Shown here one piece after another: positions 26,668-39,300 of a DNA stretch of 64,000 bases; the stretch's first letter is position 1; each line of letters starts with the position of its first letter. The notes beneath the pieces were generated by a model. It was not told the DNA's origin and did no database searches. It saw only the letters and a program-made list of their open reading frames with translations. Source of the DNA: Auanema rhodensis (lineage: Eukaryota > Nematoda > Chromadorea > Rhabditida > Rhabditidae); the NCBI GenBank assembly GCA_964057225.1, contig OZ059896.1:20828501-20892500 (forward strand). The letters run 5' to 3'. Position numbers and translations under genes: made by a program.

Positions 26668-29600
26668 GTAGATATTTTTAGATTTCTTTTTTCAATGCAA
26701 AGACGATGGACAATGTTATTCAACGAAAAAATTAATTCTTCAGGGTGAAAATCGAGGATATAAGTGTGAACTCATATCAGTTGATATCTCGGTGCATTTT
26801 TAAGCTAGCGCAAATCTGATAACACAGATCGACGCAGCTTAAAAATCCGCATCGAATGCACTATACTACATTGAGAAACGCTTAATACACAAATTAGTTA
26901 TGATCGTTTGAAAAATGATGCATTAGTGTATGTTGAGTTTCCATGTACACTCAACATTGCTTCCAAAAACAGTTTGACAAAAATTTTTTCGAAAAATTTC
27001 AAAATAATTTAGCAAAAAGTAGATGTTTTTAGATTTCTTTTTTCAAGGCAAAGACGATGGACAATGTTATTCAACGAAAAAATTAATTCTTCAGGGTGAA
27101 AATCGAGGATATAAGTGTGAACTTATATCAGTTGATATCTCGGTGCATTTTTAAGCTAGCGCAAATCTGATAACACAGATCGACGCAGCTTAAAAATCCG
27201 CATCGAATGCACTATACTACATTGAGAAACGCTTAATACACAAATTAGTTATGATCGTTTGAAAAATGATGCATTAGTGTATGTTGAGTTTCCATGTACA
27301 CTCAACATTGCTTCCAAAAACAGTTTGACAAAAATTTTTTCGAAAAATTTCAAAATAATTTAGCAAAAAGTAGATGTTTTTAGATTTCTTTTTTCAAGGC
27401 AAAGACGATGGACAATGTTATTCAACGAAAAAATTAATTCTTCAGGGTGAAAATCGAGGATATAAGTGTGAACTTATATCAGTTGATATCTCGGTGCATT
27501 TTTAAGCTAGCGCAAATCTGATAACACAGATCGACGCAGCTTAAAAATCCGCATCGAATGCACTATACTACATCAAGAAACGCTTGATACAAAAATTAGT
27601 TATGATCGTTTGAAAAATGATGCATTAGTGTATGTTGAGTTTCCATGTACACTCAACATTGCTTCCAAAAACATTTTGACAAAAATTTTTTCGAAAAATT
27701 TCAAAATAATTTAGCAAGAAGTAGATGTTTTTAGATTTCTTTTTTCAAGGCAAAGACGATGGACAATGTTATTCAACGAAAAAATTAATTCTTCAGGGTG
27801 AAAATCGAGGATATAAGTGTGAACTTATATCAGTTGATATCTCGGTGCATTTTTAAGCTAGCGCAAATCTGATAACACAGATCGACGCAGCTTAAAAATC
27901 CACATCGAATGCACTATACTACATTGAGAAACGCTTGATACAAAAATTAGTTATGATCGTTTGAAAAATGATGCATTAGTGTATGTTGAGTTTCCATGTA
28001 CACTCAACATTGCTTCCAAAAACATTTTGACAAAAATTTTTTCAAAAAATTTCAAAATAATTTAGCAAGAAGTAGATGTTTTTAGATTTCTTTTTTCAAG
28101 GCAAAGACGATGGACAATGTTATTCAACGAAAAAATTAATTCTTCAGGGTGAAAATCGAGGATATAAGTGTGAACTTATATCAGTTGATATCTCGGTGCA
28201 TTTTTAAGCTAGCGCAAATCTGATAACACAGATCGACGCAGCTTAAAAATCCGCATCGAATGCACTATACTACATTGAGAAACGCTTGATACAAAAATTA
28301 GTTATGATCGTTTGAAAAATGATGCATTAGTGTATGTTGAGTTTCCATGTACACTCAACATTGCTTCCAAAAACATTTTGACAAAAATTTTTTCGAAAAA
28401 TTTCAAAATAATTTAGCAAAAAGTAGATGTTTTTAGATTTCATTTTTCAAGGCAAAAACGATAGACAATGTTATTCAACGAAAAAATTAATTCTTCAGGG
28501 TGAAAATCGAGGATATATGTGTGAACTTATATCAGTTGATATCTCGGTGCATTTTTAAGCTAGCGCAAATCTGATAACACAGATCGACGCAGCTTAAAAA
28601 TCCGCATCGAATGCACTATACTACATCAAGAAACGCTTGATACAAAAATTAGTTATGATCGTTTGAAAAATGATGCATTAGTGTATGTTGAGTTTCCATG
28701 TACACTCAACATTGCTTCCAAAAACAGTTTGACAAAAATTTTTTCGAAAAATTTCAAAATAATTTAGCAAAAAGTAGATGTTTTTAGATTCCATTTTTCA
28801 AGGCAAAGACGATAGACAATGTTATTCAACGAAAAAATTAATTCTTCAGGGTGAAAATCGAGGATATAAGTGTGAACTTATATCAGTTGATATCTCGGTG
28901 CATTTTTAAGCTAGCGCAAATCTGATAACACAGATCGACGCAGCTTAAGAATCCGCATCGAATGCACTATACTACATTGAGAAACGCTTAATACACAAAT
29001 TAGTTATGATCGTTTGAAAAATGATGCATTAGTGTATGTTGAGTTTCCATGTACACTCAACATTGCTTCCAAAAACAGTTTGACAAAAATTTTTTCGAAA
29101 AATTTCAAAATAATTTAGCAAAAAGTAGATGTTTTTAGATTTCTTTTTTCAAGGCAAAGACGATGGACAATGTTATTCAACGAAAAAATTAATTCTTCAG
29201 GGTGAAAATCGAGGATATAAGTGTGAACTTATATCAGTTGATATCTCGGTGCATTTTTAAGCTAGCGCAAATCTGATAACACAGATCGACGCAGCTTAAA
29301 AATCCGCATCGAATGCACTATACTACATTGAGAAACGCTTGATACAAAAATTAGTTATGATCGTTTGAAAAATGATGCATTAGTGTATGTTGAGTTTCCA
29401 TGTACACTCAACATTGCTTCCAAAAACATTTTGACAAAAATTTTTTCGAAAAATTTCAAAATAATTTAGCAAAAAGTAGATGTTTTTAGATTCCATTTTT
29501 CAAGGCAAAGACGATAGACAATGTTATTCAACGAAAAAATTAATTCTTCAGGGTGAAAATCGAGGATATATGTGTGAACTTATATCAGTTGATATCTCGG

Positions 29601-32283
29601 TGCATTTTTAAGCTAGCGCAAATCTGATAACACAGATCGACGCAGCTTAAAAATCCACATCGAATGCACTATACTACATTGAGAAACGCTTGATACAAAA
29701 ATTAGTTATGATCGTTTGAAAAATGATGCATTAGTGTATGTTGAGTTTCCATGTACACTCAACATTGCTTCCAAAAACATTTTGACAAAAATTTTTTCGA
29801 AAAATTTCAAAATAATTTAGCAAAAAGTAGATATTTTTAGATTTCTTTTTTCAATGCAAAGACGATGGACAATGTTATTCAACGAAAAAATTAATTCTTC
29901 AGGGTGAAAATCGAGGATATAAGTGTGAACTTATATCAGTTGATATCTCGGTGCATTTTTAAGCTAGCGCAAATCTGATAACACAGATCGACGCAGCTTA
30001 AAAATCCGCATCGAAAGCACTATACTACATTGAGAAACGCTTAATACACAAATTAGTTATGATCGTTTGAAAAATGATGCATTAGTGTATGTTGAGTTTC
30101 CATGTACACTCAACATTGCTTCCAAAAACAGTTTGACAAAAATTTTTTCGAAAAATTTCAAAATAATTTAGCAAAAAGTAGATGTTTTTAGATTTCTTTT
30201 TTCAAGGCAAAGACGATGGACAATGTTATTCAACGAAAAAATTAATTCTTCAGGGTGAAAATCGAGGATATAAGTGTGAACTTATATCAGTTGATATCTC
30301 GGTGCATTTTTAAGCTAGCGCAAATCTGATAACACAGATCGACGCAGCTTAAAAATCCGCATCGAATGCACTATACTACATTGAGAAACGCTTAATACAC
30401 AAATTAGTTATGATCGTTTGAAAAATGATGCATTAGTGTATGTTGAGTTTCCATGTACACTCAACATTGCTTCCAAAAACAGTTTGACAAAAATTTTTTC
30501 GAAAAATTTCAAAATAATTTAGCAAAAAGTAGATGTTTTTAGATTTCTTTTTTCAAGGCAAAGACGATGGACAATGTTATTCAACGAAAAAATTAATTCT
30601 TCAGGGTGAAAATCGAGGATATAAGTGTGAACTTATATCAGTTGATATCTCGGTGCATTTTTAAGCTAGCGCAAATCTGATAACACAGATCGACGCAGCT
30701 TAAAAATCCGCATCGAATGCACTATACTACATCAAGAAACGCTTGATACAAAAATTAGTTATGATCGTTTGAAAAATGATGCATTAGTGTATGTTGAGTT
30801 TCCATGTACACTCAACATTGCTTCCAAAAACATTTTGACAAAAATTTTTTCGAAAAATTTCAAAATAATTTAGCAAGAAGTAGATGTTTTTAGATTTCTT
30901 TTTTCAAGGCAAAGACGATGGACAATGTTATTCAACGAAAAAATTAATTCTTCAGGGTGAAAATCGAGGATATAAGTGTGAACTTATATCAGTTGATATC
31001 TCGGTGCATTTTTAAGCTAGCGCAAATCTGATAACACAGATCGACGCAGCTTAAAAATCCACATCGAATGCACTATACTACATTGAGAAACGCTTGATAC
31101 AAAAATTAGTTATGATCGTTTGAAAAATGATGCATTAGTGTATGTTGAGTTTCCATGTACACTCAACATTGCTTCCAAAAACATTTTGACAAAAATTTTT
31201 TCAAAAAATTTCAAAATAATTTAGCAAGAAGTAGATGTTTTTAGATTTCTTTTTTCAAGGCAAAGACGATGGACAATGTTATTCAACGAAAAAATTAATT
31301 CTTCAGGGTGAAAATCGAGGATATAAGTGTGAACTTATATCAGTTGATATCTCGGTGCATTTTTAAGCTAGCGCAAATCTGATAACACAGATCGACGCAG
31401 CTTAAAAATCCGCATCGAATGCACTATACTACATTGAGAAACGCTTGATACAAAAATTAGTTATGATCGTTTGAAAAATGATGCATTAGTGTATGTTGAG
31501 TTTCCATGTACACTCAACATTGCTTCCAAAAACAGTTTGACAAAAATTTTTTCGAAAAATTTCAAAATAATTTAGCAAAAAGTAGATGTTTTCAGATTCC
31601 ATTTTTCAAGGCAAAGACGATAGACAATGTTATTCAACGAAAAAATTAATTCTTCAGGGTGAAAATCGAGGATATAAGTGTGAACTTATATCAGTTGATA
31701 TCTCGGTGCATTTTTAAGCTAGCGCAAATCTGATAACACAGATCGACGCAGCTTAAAAATCCGCATCGAATGCACTATACTACATCAAGAAACGCTTGAT
31801 ACAAAAATTAGTTATGATCGTTTGAAAAATGATGCATTAGTGTATGTTGAGTTTCCATGTACACTCAACATTGCTTCCAAAAACAGTTTGACAAAAATTT
31901 TTTCGAAAAATTTCAAAATAATTTAGCAAAAAGTAGATGTTTTTAGATTCCATTTTTCAAGGCAAAGACGATAGACAATGTTATTCAACGAAAAAATTAA
32001 TTCTTCAGGGTGAAAATCGAGGATATAAGTGTGAACTTATATCAGTTGATATCTCGGTGCATTTTTAAGCTAGCGCAAATCTGATAACACAGATCGACGC
32101 AGCTTAAGAATCCGCATCGAATGCACTATACTACATTGAGAAACGCTTAATACACAAATTAGTTATGATCGTTTGAAAAATGATGCATTAGTGTATGTTG
32201 AGTTTCCATGTACACTCAACATTGCTTCCAAAAACAGTTTGACAAAAATTTTTTCGAAAAATTTCAAAATAATTTAGCAAAAA
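26668..32283 (+). repeat. Nonameric higher-order repeat, 3159 bp, one full and one partial copy
   Basis: Monomers at 26668 and 29827, exactly 9 x 351 bp apart, both carry GTAGATATT and TTCAATGCAAAG, which occur nowhere else. The following monomers match in order: 27019/30178 (A217/C223, G305), 27370/30529 (CATCAAG, G349), 27721/30880 (A182, TTTTTTCAAAAAATT), 28072/31231, 28423/31582 (CATCAAG with G305) and 28774/31933 (the rare GCTTAAGAATCC). After 32283 the match fails: 29125 has TTTCTT and ATTGAG, but 32284 has TTCCAT and CATCAAG. Private differences include CATATC at 26772 and CGAAAGCAC at 30013. Confidence 0.9.
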
Positions 32284-34037
32284 GTAGATGTTTTTAGATT
32301 CCATTTTTCAAGGCAAAGACGATGGACAATGTTATTCAACGAAAAAATTAATTCTTCAGGGTGAAAATCGAGGATATAAGTGTGAACTTATATCAGTTGA
32401 TATCTCGGTGCATTTTTAAGCTAGCGCAAATCTGATAACACAGATCGACGCAGCTTAAAAATCCGCATCGAATGCACTATACTACATCAAGAAACGCTTG
32501 ATACAAAAATTAGTTATGATCGTTTGAAAAATGATGCATTAGTGTATGTTGAGTTTCCATGTACACTCAACATTGCTTCCAAAAACATTTTGACAAAAAT
32601 TTTTTCGAAAAATTTCAAAATAATTTAGCAAGAAGTAGATGTTTTTAGATTTCTTTTTTCAAGGCAAAGACGATGGACAATGTTATTCAACGAAAAAATT
32701 AATTCTTCAGGGTGAAAATCGAGGATATAAGTGTGAACTTATATCAGTTGATATCTCGGTGCATTTCTAAGCTAGCGCAAATCTGATAACACAGATCGGC
32801 GCAGCTTAAAATCCGCATCGAATGCACTATACTACATTGAGAAACGCTTGATACAAAAATTAGTTATGATCGTTTGAAAAATGATGCATTAGTGTATGTT
32901 GAGTTTCCATGTACACTCAACATTGCTTCCAAAAACATTTTGATAAAAATTTTTTCGAAAAATTTCAAAATAATTTAGCAAAAAGTAGATGTTTTTAGAT
33001 TCCATTTTTCAAGGCAAAGACGATAGACAATGTTATTCAACGAAAAAATTAATTCTTCAGGGTGAAAATCGAGGATATAAGTGTGAACTTATATCAGTTG
33101 ATATCTCGGTGCATTTTTAAGCTAGCGCAAATCTGATAACACAGATCGACGCAGCTTAAAAATCCGCATCGAATGCACTATACTACATCAAGAAACGCTT
33201 GATACAAAAATTAGTTATGATCGTTTGAAAAATGATGCATTAGTGTATGTTGAGTTTCCATGTACACTCAACATTGCTTCCAAAAACATTTTGATAAAAA
33301 TTTTTTCGAAAAATTTCAAAATAATTTAGCAAAAAGTAGATGTTTTTAGATTCCATTTTTCAAGGCAAAGACGATAGACAATGTTATTCAACGAAAAAAT
33401 TAATTCTTCAGGGTGAAAATCGAGGATATAAGTGTGAACTTATATCAGTTGATATCTCGGTGCATTTTTAAGCTAGCGCAAATCTGATAACACAGATCGA
33501 CGCAGCTTAAAAATCCGCATCGAATGCACTATACTACATCAAGAAACGCTTGATACAAAAATTAGTTATGATCGTTTGAAAAATGATGCATTAGTGTATG
33601 TTGAGTTTCCATGTACACTCAACATTGCTTCCAAAAACATTTTGACAAAAATTTTTTCGAAAAATTTCAAAATAATTTAGCAAAAAGTAGATGTTTTTAG
33701 ATTCCATTTCTCAAGGCAAAGACGATAGACAATGTTATTCAACGAAAAAATTAATTCTTCAGGGTGAAAATCGAGGATATAAGTGTGAACTTATATCAGT
33801 TGATATCTCGGTGCATTTCTAAGCTAGCGCAAATCTGATAACACAGATCGACGCAGCTTAAAAATCCGCATCGAATGCACTATACTACATTGAGAAACGC
33901 TTGATACAAAAATTAGTTATGATCGTTTGAAAAATGATGCATTAGTGTATGTTGAGTTTCCATGTACACTAAACATTGCTTCCAAAAACATTTTGACAAA
34001 AATTTTTTCGAAAAATTTCAAAATAATTTAGCAAAAA
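32284..34037 (+). repeat. Entry to the hexamer block, including its first 350-bp marker monomer
   Basis: Monomer 32284 combines TTCCATTTTTC with G41, a rare mosaic of the two usual 5' haplotypes. 32635 is the 350-bp marker (G165, four-A run, C133, T311). 32985 and 33336 are near-identical CATCAAG copies; the first keeps T311 (GATAAAA) and the second has C311. 33687 has C24 (ATTTCTC) and C133, and a private ACACTAAACAT that breaks the 263-290 hairpin. Compared with the next two blocks this one has an extra CATCAAG copy. Confidence 0.82.
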
Positions 34038-35090
34038 GTAGATGTTTTTAGATTCCATTTTTCAAGGCAAAGACGATAGACAATGTTATTCAACGAAAAA
34101 ATTAATTCTTCAGGGTGAAAATCGAGGATATAAGTGTGAACTTATATCAGTTGATATCTCGGTGCATTTTCAAGCTAGCGCAAATCTGATAACACAGATC
34201 GACGCAGCTTAAAAATCCGCATCGAATGCACTATACTACATTGAGAAACGCTTAATACACAAATTAGTTATGATCGTTTGAAAAATGATGCATTAGTGTA
34301 TGTTGAGTTTCCATGTACACTCAACATTGCTTCCAAAAACATTTTGACAAAAATTTTTTCGAAAAATTTCAAAATAATTTAGCAAGAAGTAGATGTTTTT
34401 AGATTCCATTTTTCAAGGCAAAGACGATAGACAATGTTATTCAACGAAAAAATTAATTCTTCAGGGTGAAAATCGAGGATATATGTGTGAACTTATATCA
34501 GTTGATATCTCGGTGCATTTTCAAGCTAGCGCAAATCTGATAACACAGATCGACGCAGCTTAAAAATCCGCATCGAATGCACTATGCTACATTGAGAAAC
34601 GCTTAATACACAAATTAGTTATGATCGTTTGAAAAATGATGCATTAGTGTATGTTGAGTTTCCATGTACACTCAACATTGCTTCCAAAAACATTTTGACA
34701 AAAATTTTTTCGAAAAATTTCAAAATAATTTAGCAAGAAGTAGATGTTTTTAGATTCCATTTTTCAAGGCAAAGACGATAGACAATGTTATTCAACGAAA
34801 AAATTAATTCTTCAGGGTGAAAATCGAGGATATATGTGTGAACTTATATCAGTTGATATCTCGGTGCATTTTCAAGCTAGCGCAAATCTGATAACACAGA
34901 TCGACGCAGCTTAAAAATCCGCATCGAATGCACTATGCTACATTGAGAAACGCTTAATACACAAATTAGTTATGATCGTTTGAAAAATGATGCATTAGTG
35001 TATGTTGAGTTTCCATGTACACTCAACATTGCTTCCAAAAACATTTTGACAAAAATTTTTTCGAAAAATTTCAAAATAATTTAGCAAGAA
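34038..35090 (+). repeat. Three C134 monomers, last two nearly identical
   Basis: 34038 has A96, C134, A217/C223, T305 and G349. 34389 and 34740 both have T96, C134, G198 (CTATGCTAC), A217/C223 and G349, and look identical as I read them. This suggests a very recent duplication of a single 351-bp unit. The combination C134 with T96 and G182 is confined to about 34.4-39.0 kb. Confidence 0.82.
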
Positions 35091-38000
35091 GTAGATGTTT
35101 TTAGATTTCTTTTTTCAAGGCAAAGACGATGGACAATGTTATTCAACGAAAAAATTAATTCTTCAGGGTGAAAATCGAGGATATAAGTGTGAACTTATAT
35201 CAGTTGATATCTCGGTGCATTTCTAAGCTAGCGCAAATCTGATAACACAGATCGGCGCAGCTTAAAATCCGCATCGAATGCACTATACTACATTGAGAAA
35301 CGCTTGATACAAAAATTAGTTATGATCGTTTGAAAAATGATGCATTAGTGTATGTTGAGTTTCCATGTACACTCAACATTGCTTCCAAAAACATTTTGAT
35401 AAAAATTTTTTCGAAAAATTTCAAAATAATTTAGCAAAAAGTAGATGTTTTTAGATTCCATTTTTCAAGGCAAAGACGATAGACAATGTTATTCAACGAA
35501 AAAATTAATTCTTCAGGGTGAAAATCGAGGATATAAGTGTGAACTTATATCAGTTGATATCTCGGTGCATTTTTAAGCTAGCGCAAATCTGATAACACAG
35601 ATCGACGCAGCTTAAAAATCCGCATCGAATGCACTATACTACATCAAGAAACGCTTGATACAAAAATTAGTTATGATCGTTTGAAAAATGATGCATTAGT
35701 GTATGTTGAGTTTCCATGTACACTCAACATTGCTTCCAAAAACATTTTGACAAAAATTTTTTCGAAAAATTTCAAAATAATTTAGCAAAAAGTAGATGTT
35801 TTTAGATTCCATTTCTCAAGGCAAAGACGATAGACAATGTTATTCAACGAAAAAATTAATTCTTCAGGGTGAAAATCGAGGATATAAGTGTGAACTTATA
35901 TCAGTTGATATCTCGGTGCATTTCTAAGCTAGCGCAAATCTGATAACACAGATCGACGCAGCTTAAAAATCCGCATCGAATGCACTATACTACATTGAGA
36001 AACGCTTGATACAAAAATTAGTTATGATCGTTTGAAAAATGATGCATTAGTGTATGTTGAGTTTCCATGTACACTCAACATTGCTTCCAAAAACATTTTG
36101 ACAAAAATTTTTTCGAAAAATTTCAAAATAATTTAGCAAAAAGTAGATGTTTTTAGATTCCATTTTTCAAGGCAAAGACGATAGACAATGTTATTCAACG
36201 AAAAAATTAATTCTTCAGGGTGAAAATCGAGGATATAAGTGTGAACTTATATCAGTTGATATCTCGGTGCATTTTCAAGCTAGCGCAAATCTGATAACAC
36301 AGATCGACGCAGCTTAAAAATCCGCATCGAATGCACTATACTACATTGAGAAACGCTTAATACACAAATTAGTTATGATCGTTTGAAAAATGATGCATTA
36401 GTGTATGTTGAGTTTCCATGTACACTCAACATTGCTTCCAAAAACATTTTGACAAAAATTTTTTCGAAAAATTTCAAAATAATTTAGCAAGAAGTAGATG
36501 TTTTTAGATTCCATTTTTCAAGGCAAAGACGATAGACAATGTTATTCAACGAAAAAATTAATTCTTCAGGGTGAAAATCGAGGATATATGTGTGAACTTA
36601 TATCAGTTGATATCTCGGTGCATTTTCAAGCTAGCGCAAATCTGATAACACAGATCGACGCAGCTTAAAAATCCGCATCGAATGCACTATACTACATTGA
36701 GAAACGCTTAATACACAAATTAGTTATGATCGTTTGAAAAATGATGCATTAGTGTATGTTGAGTTTCCATGTACACTCAACATTGCTTCCAAAAACAGTT
36801 TGACAAAAATTTTTTCGAAAAATTTCAAAATAATTTAGCAAAAAGTAGATGTTTTTAGATTCCATTTCTCAAGGCAAAGACGATAGACAATGTTATTCAA
36901 CGAAAAAATTAATTCTTCAGGGTGAAAATCGAGGATATATGTGTGAACTTATATCAGTTGATATCTCGGTGCATTTTCAAGCTAGCGCAAATCTGATAAC
37001 ACAGATCGACGCAGCTTAAAAATCCGCATCGAATGCACTATGCTACATTGAGAAACGCTTAATACACAAATTAGTTATGATCGTTTGAAAAATGATGCAT
37101 TAGTGTATGTTGAGTTTCCATGTACACTCAACATTGCTTCCAAAAACATTTTGACAAAAATTTTTTCGAAAAATTTCAAAATAATTTAGCAAAAAGTAGA
37201 TGTTTTTAGATTTCTTTTTTCAAGGCAAAGACGATGGACAATGTTATTCAACGAAAAAATTAATTCTTCAGGGTGAAAATCGAGGATATAAGTGTGAACT
37301 TATATCAGTTGATATCTCGGTGCATTTCTAAGCTAGCGCAAATCTGATAACACAGATCGGCGCAGCTTAAAATCCGCATCGAATGCACTATACTACATTG
37401 AGAAACGCTTGATACAAAAATTAGTTATGATCGTTTGAAAAATGATGCATTAGTGTATGTTGAGTTTCCATGTACACTCAACATTGCTTCCAAAAACATT
37501 TTGATAAAAATTTTTTCGAAAAATTTCAAAATAATTTAGCAAAAAGTAGATGTTTTTAGATTCCATTTTTCAAGGCAAAGACGATAGACAATGTTATTCA
37601 ACGAAAAAATTAATTCTTCAGGGTGAAAATCGAGGATATAAGTGTGAACTTATATCAGTTGATATCTCGGTGCATTTTTAAGCTAGCGCAAATCTGATAA
37701 CACAGATCGACGCAGCTTAAAAATCCGCATCGAATGCACTATACTACATCAAGAAACGCTTGATACAAAAATTAGTTATGATCGTTTGAAAAATGATGCA
37801 TTAGTGTATGTTGAGTTTCCATGTACACTCAACATTGCTTCCAAAAACATTTTGACAAAAATTTTTTCGAAAAATTTCAAAATAATTTAGCAAAAAGTAG
37901 ATGTTTTTAGATTCCATTTCTCAAGGCAAAGACGATAGACAATGTTATTCAACGAAAAAATTAATTCTTCAGGGTGAAAATCGAGGATATAAGTGTGAAC

Positions 38001-39300
38001 TTATATCAGTTGATATCTCGGTGCATTTCTAAGCTAGCGCAAATCTGATAACACAGATCGACGCAGCTTAAAAATCCGCATCGAATGCACTATACTACAT
38101 TGAGAAACGCTTGATACAAAAATTAGTTATGATCGTTTGAAAAATGATGCATTAGTGTATGTTGAGTTTCCATGTACACTCAACATTGCTTCCAAAAACA
38201 TTTTGACAAAAATTTTTTCGAAAAATTTCAAAATAATTTAGCAAAAAGTAGATGTTTTTAGATTCCATTTTTCAAGGCAAAGACGATAGACAATGTTATT
38301 CAACGAAAAAATTAATTCTTCAGGGTGAAAATCGAGGATATAAGTGTGAACTTATATCAGTTGATATCTCGGTGCATTTTCAAGCTAGCGCAAATCTGAT
38401 AACACAGATCGACGCAGCTTAAAAATCCGCATCGAATGCACTATACTACATTGAGAAACGCTTAATACACAAATTAGTTATGATCGTTTGAAAAATGATG
38501 CATTAGTGTATGTTGAGTTTCCATGTACACTCAACATTGCTTCCAAAAACATTTTGACAAAAATTTTTTCGAAAAATTTCAAAATAATTTAGCAAGAAGT
38601 AGATGTTTTTAGATTCCATTTTTCAAGGCAAAGACGATAGACAATGTTATTCAACGAAAAAATTAATTCTTCAGGGTGAAAATCGAGGATATATGTGTGA
38701 ACTTATATCAGTTGATATCTCGGTGCATTTTCAAGCTAGCGCAAATCTGATAACACAGATCGACGCAGCTTAAAAATCCGCATCGAATGCACTATACTAC
38801 ATTGAGAAACGCTTAATACACAAATTAGTTATGATCGTTTGAAAAATGATGCATTAGTGTATGTTGAGTTTCCATGTACACTCAACATTGCTTCCAAAAA
38901 CAGTTTGACAAAAATTTTTTCGAAAAATTTCAAAATAATTTAGCAAAAAGTAGATGTTTTTAGATTCCATTTCTCAAGGCAAAGACGATAGACAATGTTA
39001 TTCAACGAAAAAATTAATTCTTCAGGGTGAAAATCGAGGATATAAGTGTGAACTTATATCAGTTGATATCTCGGTGCATTTCTAAGCTAGCGCAAATCTG
39101 ATAACACAGATCGACGCAGCTTAAAAATCCGCATCGAATGCACTATACTACATTGAGAAACGCTTGATACAAAAATTAGTTATGATCGTTTGAAAAATGA
39201 TGCATTAGTGTATGTTGAGTTTCCATGTACACTCAACATTGCTTCCAAAAACATTTTGACAAAAATTTTTTCGAAAAATTTCAAAATAATTTAGCAAAAA
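35091..39300 (+). repeat. Hexameric higher-order repeat, 2105 bp, two tandem copies
   Basis: 35091-37195 and 37196-39300 are six monomers each, with one 350-bp copy, so 2105 bp. Order in both: 350-bp marker with G165, C133 and T311; a CATCAAG copy; a C24/C133 copy (ATTTCTC, TTTCTAAG); a C134 copy with A217/C223 and G349; a T96/C134 copy with A217/C223 and G305; and a C24 copy. The last slot differs: 36845 has T96, C134 and G198, while 38950 has A96 and C133. A looser ancestor of the unit occupies 32635-35090 (seven monomers, 2456 bp). Confidence 0.92.
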
